Below, one piece after another: positions 56,219 to 64,000 of a stretch of DNA of 64,000 nt. How positions within the stretch are numbered: position 1 is the first letter of the stretch; the number at the start of each line of letters is the position of its first letter. The stretch comes from Bryum argenteum (Eukaryota > Streptophyta > Bryopsida > Bryales > Bryaceae), in NCBI GenBank assembly GCA_037043015.1, contig CM073322.1:33439364-33503363 (forward strand), in the 5' to 3' direction. The notes below the pieces were generated by a model, which had not been told where the DNA came from, ran no database searches, and worked only from the letters and a program-made list of their open reading frames with translations. The position numbers were made by a program, and so were the translations under genes.

Positions 56219-56650
56219 AACCTCAATTCCGTTAAAATGGCACAATTCCTTGTGCCATATTGCCAAAGCCATGTTGTGCCAATTTGGTCGCATTTCTGAA
56301 ACGTGCCATTTTATCGGCATATTTTTGAACTCAAAATCTCAAAGATTTATGCTTGCAAAATGGCACATTTTTTTATATCACCCACGTCTTCCATTATATC
56401 AACATTTCTGTAATATCATCAAAAATTCCATAATATCACACTATTTGATGAATTTTGACCTTCAAATTCTGTCAAAGGGCAGTTTTTTCTCAACGGCCGC
56501 TCAGAAATATCTCTGGTTTTGAGCGGCCGCTCAGAAAAATTTGCTCTATTATGTCAAAAAATGACAAAAACGAGTGTTGTTTTTTTCATTTTTTCCACCT
56601 TAAATTGTGCCATTTTACCAGAATATTGTCAAATTAACGGAATTGAGGTT
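56219..56650. mobile_element. 432-bp MITE with 17-bp perfect TIRs
   Basis: AACCTCAATTCCGTTAA at 56219-56235 and its exact inverse at 56634-56650. CCAT lies directly outside both ends (possible 4-bp TSD). GTGCCAT/ATGGCAC words are repeated inside, and CGGCCGCTCAGAAA occurs twice (56491, 56525). Confidence 0.75.
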
Positions 56651-57005
56651 CCATTCTTTGAAAGGGCACCCATGTACACGAGATCTAAAATGTATATCAC
56701 AAGTACATGAGCGCCGTTTTAAAAATGGTGTTCATTTTGAAACCGTCTTTCATATAGTAATTCCTTGTAGATGAAGTCTAAGTCTTACAGCAAAAAAGCT
56801 TCACACACAACCAAGAGAACAATACTCCCTGGCTTTGTCCCATTGAGTTTGTCCCATATGTTTTTCGTTCATGCAACTACACCAAGAGAAAGATTTGAGA
56901 GAACCTAGGGGACAAATTCAGTGAGACAAAGGGAGTATGATATTCTTAATGTGAAGTTAAAACCATGTGCAACGCAATGTCCCAAACTCAACCCCAATAT
57001 CTATA

Positions 57006-57100
57006 AACCCTTTACCGCCGGTAAGGCTATGATAGGGTCTGAAATGTCCAAGGCCTGAACATTCAACACCTATCAATGACCCGACCGGCGTAGAAGGGTT
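57006..57100. repeat. 95-bp inverted-repeat element
   Basis: AACCCTTTACCGCCGGT and ACCGGCGTAGAAGGGTT are inverted with three mismatches. Interior 60 bp. Possibly a very short MITE. Confidence 0.4.
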
Positions 57101-58780
57101 AAATGCTCTAATCTACCTTTACTATGGGTACAATGCAGTTGCTTAGGAATTAATATATTCATTTACAATAAAGCAAAGCATCGCAAAGTGACATTCTTCA
57201 CTAGAATCATTTGGATGTCTCTGAAACTCAGAATTTAAGTTCGAATGATACAATGTAAGTTAGATAATAGCCTGTTATTGAATTTTGATGAGTATTAATG
57301 TTTGAAAGAGAGAGGTTTGTTCCGTGACTTCAGCAAGACCATTGGATATCCTAGATTGCTATCAGACAAGGGATTGAAAATCGATTTGCCTTTGTACCTT
57401 GACACTGCCTGCTCCCACAAGTTTCAAAATTTCAGAGGTGCTTGGCTCTGAAAACTTAATAGACAATAGCCGGGGGATGTGATGCCTTGTTAGATTTCGC
57501 ATGTGCGGTCCTTGTGTGTGTACTGCCACTTTCATCATGCAGTTTATTTCAAAGACTATCTTCTGGGCTTTCATTTCAGGGGAGTTTTTGTACATGATGT
57601 ACACAGGACTCTCACTAAGGACCACTTTCTCTTATGTTACACTTTGTTCAGTACAGATGAGAGGGGAGGGTGAAGAAGGTTACCGCACATGATGGTGAAG
57701 AATTTTACCGCACACTGTGGACTTTTCGTGAATTTCCGTCATGAGAAACTTTTTGTTGATCTGGCATCAACTCCAGGATTTGCACAAACTTCAGTTATAG
57801 TTCCAGTACTATAATGTACGGGTGTCCCCGGAGATCTTTGATTTGTACAAAATCAATTCTCCGACCTTTGCGCCTTCAACCGGAGGACGGTGGTATCGCA
57901 GAGGGAGGAGTGTGAGAGATTTGAAGTTTGGAGGGTGTGATATTCACAGGGGAGATAGGAGGCTCTCCCACTTCCGGCAAGGGAAAATTCTTAAAGACCT
58001 TCCCTCATGACACATAGAAAATGACTCTGCCACATGATAAATTGCATTTTCTTATTTCGTGTTCCTACTTCTCAAAGTGATAATGGTCCAATTTCTGCCA
58101 TGTCATCAATTAGATGAAGTGGGAGAAAGAGGGGTAATATTTTTAATTACTTATTTCAAGGAGGAAAAGGCTCCTATGATCCTTGTGATTACAGAGAACG
58201 GATGGTTACATTAGGAAGATCAGAGGGTGAACAAATGTTATAAAAGTCATAGGAATGATGTTACAAAAGATCAAATCTGTTTTTGCCATTATATCAAAAT
58301 TTGTATAACTTATAATATTATCATTCAGCATTCTTAAGTACAACCTCTCTCTCAAAAATTTAATCTTGAAATTTGTACCCTCACCCAGTTTTGGTCCCAA
58401 GTTCATAAACTTTTTATAAATCTAAACTAGTACCCTTATCCCACCACTTTTGCGAACTTACAGAATTGCCGATTGGCGCATCGATCCTTGTCAAGTGCTC
58501 ACTGTACTGTACATGCTGAATTAGTTTGACTGCTGTCTCCCTGATTCAAATTTTACATATAGTTTAATCATGTGTTGTTGAATTAGAATCCAGATTGACG
58601 TTTCTCCTGCAGATCGAGACACTCCTAGGGTCCTAGCTGCATGCAAAGGTTCAATCTGCATAGATGTATTACATGTGAGTTTACCACTCTCGTTGATGAG
58701 TTACAATGCCTTGCATTCCGCAGACAAGTCTAATTGGTTTCTTCATGGACACTACCAGGAACTAAAGCTTGCGAGCACTT
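57101..58780. other. non-coding, nothing certain
   Basis: One minus-strand open frame (57362-57625) contains KFSEPSTSEILKLVGAGSVK, which looks protein-like but has no recognised family, start or neighbours. Otherwise AT-rich sequence. Confidence 0.35.
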
Positions 58781-58787
58781 CTGTTCC

Positions 58788-58845
58788 GGCAGAATTGTGA
58801 AATCAGAGTACAAACCTTTTACTACTCTGATTTCACAATTCTGCC
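58788..58845. repeat. perfect 23-bp-arm hairpin
   Basis: The arm at 58788-58810 (starting GGCAGAATTGTG) is exactly inverted at 58823-58845, with a 12-nt loop. It is too short to be an element on its own. Confidence 0.95.
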
Positions 58846-59642
58846 ATGAATAGTGGGCCCACAGAAAGAGGCTAGGGTAAATCTTGATTGAGTTTGTGGA
58901 ATCTGAGAATGTGATCATTCATGAGCATACATTTTTATCCGATGAAAGGCTTAAAGTTCCCTTTCCGGATCCACTGGGTGGGGGAAGTACTTAGTTAGTT
59001 TTATTACCGGTATCCACCCATGCAAGCGGCTTGATCCAGATTAACCCTTCAATTTGACGTCCCAACCCATGGCTGGTTTCAAAGATGTGTTATAAAATGT
59101 TTGATGATACACAAAAATGGAGTGGATGTACAAACAATATTTGTGAAACCTCAATGGGGATCACACCCGTACGGTTGGATTCATTTAATAAAATTTTAAA
59201 AAATTGTATTTGTAAATTATCTTTGCAAGGTTTTCTTTTGAAATTATGATACAAATCTCAAACTAACTATTATTTATATAACAAAAATTGTTAAGAATTT
59301 TAAATAGCATGCACTATGTGAGTACTAGATGTTTTTATAGGAGGTTGAATTCAATCGGCGTCCAATAGAAAAAGAGATACAATATGGAAGACGGAATGGG
59401 TGGATTGGACTGAAAACAATGATAAATGAAAAGTGAAGAGAACTTGATGACTCCGGTAAGGTCTCTAAATTTTATAGTATAAGGAAATCTTATAAAATGT
59501 GATTTAAGAAAGCATAATGTTCAACTTATTTTGATGTCCATCTTGTCACTAGTTTTGCTTTTAGTGAGTAGACTTTCAACTTTATTGATGATGACAAGGT
59601 TTATTTAATACACTAACACCACACCACTTATGTTGCTTATAT

Positions 59643-59980
59643 CTGATATTTAACTAATTATGGACAAATTCATAGTCCAGAAATAATGTCGGCTGTCCGC
59701 CGATATAACCTTGAGACTCCATCCGTAATCTTTGAAAGGTCATAACTCAGTCAGTTTTTGTCCAAATGAAACATATGAGGTGTTTTTTGATATCTACAGA
59801 AAATGTAGATGTCAAAAAACACCTCATATGTTTCATTTGGACAAAAATTGAGTGAGTTGTGACCTTTTGAAAGTCGCAGATATGGGGATGTGTCGGCTGG
59901 CCGCCGATAAAACCAAGGTTCTTCAGTAGTTGCAAAAAGTCCATAAGTTCAAAATAAGTCCATAATTAGTTAAATATCAG
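59643..59980. mobile_element. 338-bp foldback MITE
   Basis: Perfect 23-bp TIRs start CTGATATTTAACTAATTATG at 59643 and end at 59980. Most of the interior also pairs: CAAATGAAACATATGAGGTG and its inverse surround a GAAAA loop at about 59811, with ~65-bp near-perfect arms. TCGGCTG-CCGCCGATA occurs on both sides as a direct repeat. No coding capacity. Confidence 0.85.
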
Positions 59981-60419
59981 TTTTATACATTGTGTGGTGA
60001 AAACAACGAGCGTTAGAGTTGACTACTCCTCCTGTGAAGATGGAGATTTCTCCGTCTACTGTCGTATGATGATTCAAGGTATATTTTAGAATATATTATT
60101 TAGCATCGGTACTCGAGCATACTTTAACATTGGCAGTGACTTCTGCTGATTAGATTGAAGTTTTACTAGAACAATTTCTGCAAGGTGAAGAAGATATGAT
60201 TCTTTTTATTTGTATACACAAGTTTGATTTTCATGATTTTATGCTTGGACTGTTGTAATATTGTAGGATTAACTTGTTGTATGGAGTGGGTCACAACTAC
60301 CTCTGTCTACTTTTGTGGACTTTCCTTAGATACACAGATTTCATATTCTTTGCAATTGCAGGATTTATCAACTTCTAATTTCAGTTGCACACCTCCTATG
60401 AATATGTTTCTTATCAATT

Positions 60420-60930
60420 AAATAGGAATATCAATTGAGTAAGGGTATCCACGTTTTTTTTAATAACAAAGAGAAAAGTGTTGGTTTTTCTTCTCAGGTC
60501 TATAAAAGGAGTTGTGACATGTGCTTCTTGATGTACAAGAAAATCAGGGTCAACCAGAATTTGAAGAGCCTTAGATGAGATTTACTTTTCAGGATTATTC
60601 TCTTTGGCTCCAAAACATTACTTTCCCTTTTTAAGACAAAGAAAATAAATTTGTGACCACCTTTAAACATTAAGATATCACAAGTGGTGACGAATTTCAG
60701 GTTACGACTTGGTGTACATGATTGTATATGAGTTTGGAATTTGATTAGATGGTTACACTCCTTATATATCTCTAATGGTATTTTTGGTATCGAATTAGAT
60801 TAGATGGTAACTTTGGTATTGGATTTGAGTTACCATTTAATCTAAAGATACCAAAGATTCACATTAGATTAGATGGTTACAATCCTAATTTTTAATGGTT
60901 ACAATTTGATTGCAAATATCTTGTTCGTAG
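60420..60930. other. AT-rich, nothing recognised
   Basis: Contains short inverted phrases around GGTAACTTTGGTATTGGATT (60808) and TTAGATTAGATGGTTAC repeats, but no gene. Confidence 0.4.
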
Positions 60931-60934
60931 TATT

Positions 60935-61325
60935 TTCACATCATAGCAATTTATCCAATACCAAAGTTATTTAGATAAAAAAACTTCCTACTAAAAAGTT
61001 GTTGGGATTTGTCTAAAGATCACACTTATGTAAAAAAATTCATGAAAATATATTTTAAATTTCACATAAATAACTTGCACAGGTAAAACATGCCAACTAT
61101 TTGAAAACTAAAAACCAAATGCTCCCTTCACCAAAATGCATGCCATTTATTCATACTTTATTGTATGGATTTGCAATTCTTACCACACAAATAAGACTTG
61201 ATTTGTGACCCAACCCAAGTGTTTTTGTCAAAAAATGGAGTCTAGATGAAGAAATTATGACTCTTCAAAGTTTCTCCCTTCATCCAGAATGTCGTTTTTT
61301 GACACTAGGGACGTTTAAGGGTTAA
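60935..61325 (+). repeat. 5'-truncated ~1-kb TTAA element
   Basis: Shares CTAAAAAGTTGTTGGGAT, GCATGCCATTTATTCATACT and GACACTAGGGACGTTTA with copy 1 and ends in GGGTTAA at 61325. The left half is missing or unrecognisable. Confidence 0.7.
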
Positions 61326-62022
61326 ATGAGGGTCACATTGTAAGTTTGTAACTGGTAGAATGGATCAAAATAATCTAAAGGTTATTTTAAATTCTAAGAA
61401 CGTACCATTGTTTAATTGAAATTTATATTGGATCATCATCTTAACGTTAAAGTTTGTACTTCCATTTTCAAATAATACCCTTTCATGTCACCACTAACTA
61501 CGTATTTTGACGTTTGTTTTATGAGCCTTGTGCCCCAATGACTAGGTAGTAATTATTTTAGCATGATAGAAGAACTTTGTATAAAACAAAAAATATTGGT
61601 ACAAAATTATATCAAATGTTATGAAACCAAGCAGGGAATCTTAAATTTATGCTTTTTACTCTTATAGTCAGGAGAATGAATTATTGTCTCATGCTCAGAA
61701 AAGAGATATTCATAAAGAAATTCAAATTTAATTGTTTGGCTACTCTTCAAAAATGATGAGATATAGGACTTATTATGTACAATGTAATTTATTGCAAGAT
61801 TGTTGTAATACATGTACAATGTATAAAAATGTTCCATACTATACTTAATAATGAATTACTTTTTTTTTTTTAAAATAAAAAAAATAAAAATAAAAGCTCA
61901 ACTCCAAACCAAATAATGTTTTATGCTATAGTACGAAAATCCTCTGAAACGATGGTTTATGTAGTGAGTGACATTTTTTATCCAAGCTTTTATTTCATGT
62001 CATCGTTTGCATATTCTTCTTC

Positions 62023-62843
62023 TCAATCAACCTCAATATCTAGTTCGTCAAGGGAAAGATTATTTTCCAAAGCTATCAACTTTCTCAAATTCTCTTCTTT
62101 AATTGACAAGGCCATTTCTTCTGGTTCCTCGTCCTCCTCAAATATATCTCCACTAATTTCTTCAACTCTAAGTTCTTCCTCATCTATTTCCACCAATGAT
62201 TCCACATCTGCCATGTTCTCTTCATCTGTACTTTTGCTTGGTGTTGTACTTTCTATTTCACTTGAATAGTTATATACCACCGGACGTGCACGAGGATGGG
62301 CCTCCAATACCAATCTCCATGTCCTTTTAATTCTTTTAAGAATCTTTCTACAAAATACATTCAACGGGAATATACTGGTCGTGCATACTCAATATCATCT
62401 ACTATGTGCACTATTAAATGTACTTGGATGTCAAATATACTCGGTGGAAAAAACATCTCTAAGTGGCATGCTAGCTCGGTTGCTTGAATTCTCATGTCCT
62501 CCAAATCCGATAACTTGATCTCCTTAGAACATACCCATTCAAAGAACTGTCCAAGTCTGTAAATAGTTTCTCCAACGTTTTTTGTTAGGGTTTTCCGTAC
62601 TGCAACAAGTAAAAAGTCATGAAGTAGATCATGCCAATCATCGGTTTTCAAACCAACTACCTTCTTGTCACTCAATTTAGAATTGAAGCTTGCTCAATAG
62701 CCTGTTGGAGTTTTTATATTGCGAATTATCAACGCCACTTTCTCAAACTCCGCATAGCTCCACCTCCACGGCGCTTTCCGTGCCATAAATATTTGTTTCT
62801 CGTTTTGATCTTCTTCATCAGAAAATGGATGAAGGTGTTTCAT
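62023..62843 (-). pseudogene. CACTA (En/Spm) TNP2-like transposase remnant
   Basis: The minus strand reads WRWSYAEFEKVALIIRNIKT with PTGY, then GLKTDDWHDLLHDFLLVAVR, RLGQFFEWVCSKEIKLSDLE and ELACHLEMFFPPSIFDIQVH, the DUF4218-like C-terminal region of plant TNP2 transposases. After PVYSR a TGA stands where these proteins have Trp (RWMY), followed in frame by MYFVERFLKELKG. An acidic frame ends at 62023. The stop and later frame changes show decay. The DDE core would lie upstream, toward or beyond 63.5 kb, where only scattered similarity (PPRLSMEFWEQQWKKVSTGN near 63230-63290) is visible. Confidence 0.75.
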
Positions 62844-64000
62844 CCAATTTAGAACTTTAGCTCATGGCGTTGTTCAATAGAATCTGACTTTGTACCCTTT
62901 GCATTGGACATGGTTTAAATAAATGACATACATATGTTTTTTTCCATATGCATAATATCCTATAAATGAGGGTTCTCCAAGACCTGCTACCATACATGAA
63001 GTTAGTTGATTATCATTAGAAAATAAAAAAAAACTATTAGCTAATACCTAGAATTATACAAATTTCATATAAAATAAGAACAAAAAAGTCTTTTATTTCT
63101 TTTAATTGAATTAGTTTTAGAAGTTTTTTTCATATGTCCACCTACTGTGATTGTTTGTGATGAAACTTGCCTTGAAATATGAAAATTGGAAAAACACAAA
63201 TAATTGTTTCATTCCAGATTTATCCAAAGGTATATTTCCTGTACTCACTTTTTTCCACTGTTGTTCCCAAAATTCCATACTTAATCTAGGAGGGGTAGCC
63301 TTTTTCCTCGCTCTCCATTGAAAAAATGGGCTAATCTTGAGCTAAGCAACTCATGATTGGCAGACAAAAATCTTTGATATCCAGTATATAGCATCTTGTT
63401 CAAAAAGGATGACCTGTCAAAATCTAATTCTTCTCGCCTACACCTCGGACATGCATATTATCATTGAGTTTGTAAACCAGAACATACCATGTATCCTATA
63501 CATATAAAATCATAGTTAATGTTGGGTATGTATAAAAATCCTTAATGTTAAAAGAATATAATATATCTAATATACAATCTTCAATCACACTTCATATATA
63601 TTGTGTTGCACCTATGATAGTATATTACACTACCAAATATTAAGCTACAATAGCACTTCTTAGGAAGTCTATGTATTTTGAAAATGCATTTGAAAATATT
63701 TTATTCCATTAAATATTTTGAGTTTAAAATATATTTCTTCTTTTATTCTAAAATTTAGAAATAAATTTCGTGTATAATAAATGTAACTCTTATGCACCTA
63801 GATTTACAATTGTATATAATATATGTAGAATAGTTATGTTATTATAAGTTGTGATGTACATGTAAGAAAAATTTTAATATACATAAAACAACTAGAAATT
63901 TGACCTAGCTCTTCACATTAAAATCGTAGATTGGTTTAATTGTACCATGATAAATGTACACATCCTCTATACAATTAAAATGCATTGATATAATGCAGAG
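62844..64000. other. AT-rich end of the window, probable further CACTA remnants
   Basis: Apart from the short TNP2-like phrase near 63230-63290 (minus) I see no gene. Above 63.5 kb the sequence is A/T-rich without structure. Confidence 0.4.

Noticed and set aside
57362..57625. 87-codon minus-strand frame
   Set aside because: Some protein-like character but no family, no exon borders, no neighbours that support it.

Overview
The window is nuclear DNA of a land plant. The evidence is a spliced YTH-domain m6A reader of the plant ECT type, a DnaJ-type zinc-finger gene, a decayed V-ATPase subunit B copy, and plant-type transposons (Ty1/copia, PIF/Harbinger with trihelix accessory genes, CACTA, and MULE with a Ulp1 gene). 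I cannot name the species. The variety of old DNA transposons, including a Tc1 DD34E remnant and TTAA-flanked elements, made me think of a non-flowering plant, but that is a weak inference. Only three genes read cleanly across every exon I placed: trihelix gene 1, the DnaJ-type gene and the YTH gene. Most of the rest is transposon or decayed transposon.

Layout. 1-3.3 kb: minus-strand Ty1/copia element cut by the window edge. 4.1-5.3 kb: degenerate repeat, SINE-like and hAT-like MITE-like elements. 5.4-7.6 kb: minus-strand exon-like pieces I cannot identify. 7.83-14.25 kb: a 6.4-kb TIR element with 41-bp TIRs and a 3-bp TSD. It holds an intact trihelix gene, a captured and broken V-ATPase B fragment, and a ~1-kb TTAA element. 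14.4-14.9 kb: a two-exon host gene for a small DnaJ-type zinc-finger protein, starting 180 bp from that element's end. 16.2-17.8 kb: Tc1 remnant, short TTAA element, G-rich tract and hairpins. 18.8-26.3 kb: a second, frameshifted trihelix gene, a second ~1-kb TTAA element, a minisatellite and a broken minus-strand Harbinger transposase.

27.2-42.2 kb: one 15,017-bp Mutator-like element (MULE) with ~300-bp TIRs and a 9-bp TSD. It carries a plus-strand MuDR/SWIM transposase and a convergent minus-strand gene that starts with a C2HC zinc finger and ends with a Ulp1/C48 protease domain. The 7-mer GTGTCAC (either strand) occurs 25 times in the element by hand count, against about 1.8 expected, and about four times in the other 49 kb. 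An element-wide short motif together with a Ulp1-bearing accessory gene recalls the VANC anti-silencing systems of Arabidopsis VANDAL elements. This is the best candidate here for an undescribed system.

43.6-48 kb: the YTH gene (minus). 50-55 kb: degenerate repeats, TTAA elements and an LTR-like pair. 55-61 kb: MITEs, a 338-bp foldback element and perfect hairpins. 61.9-62.9 kb: CACTA transposase remnant. The second main discovery is the TTAA family: at least six copies end TTAA-CCCC...GGGG-TTAA, and a paralogous empty site at 26.1 kb shows that TTAA is the duplicated target, as in piggyBac.
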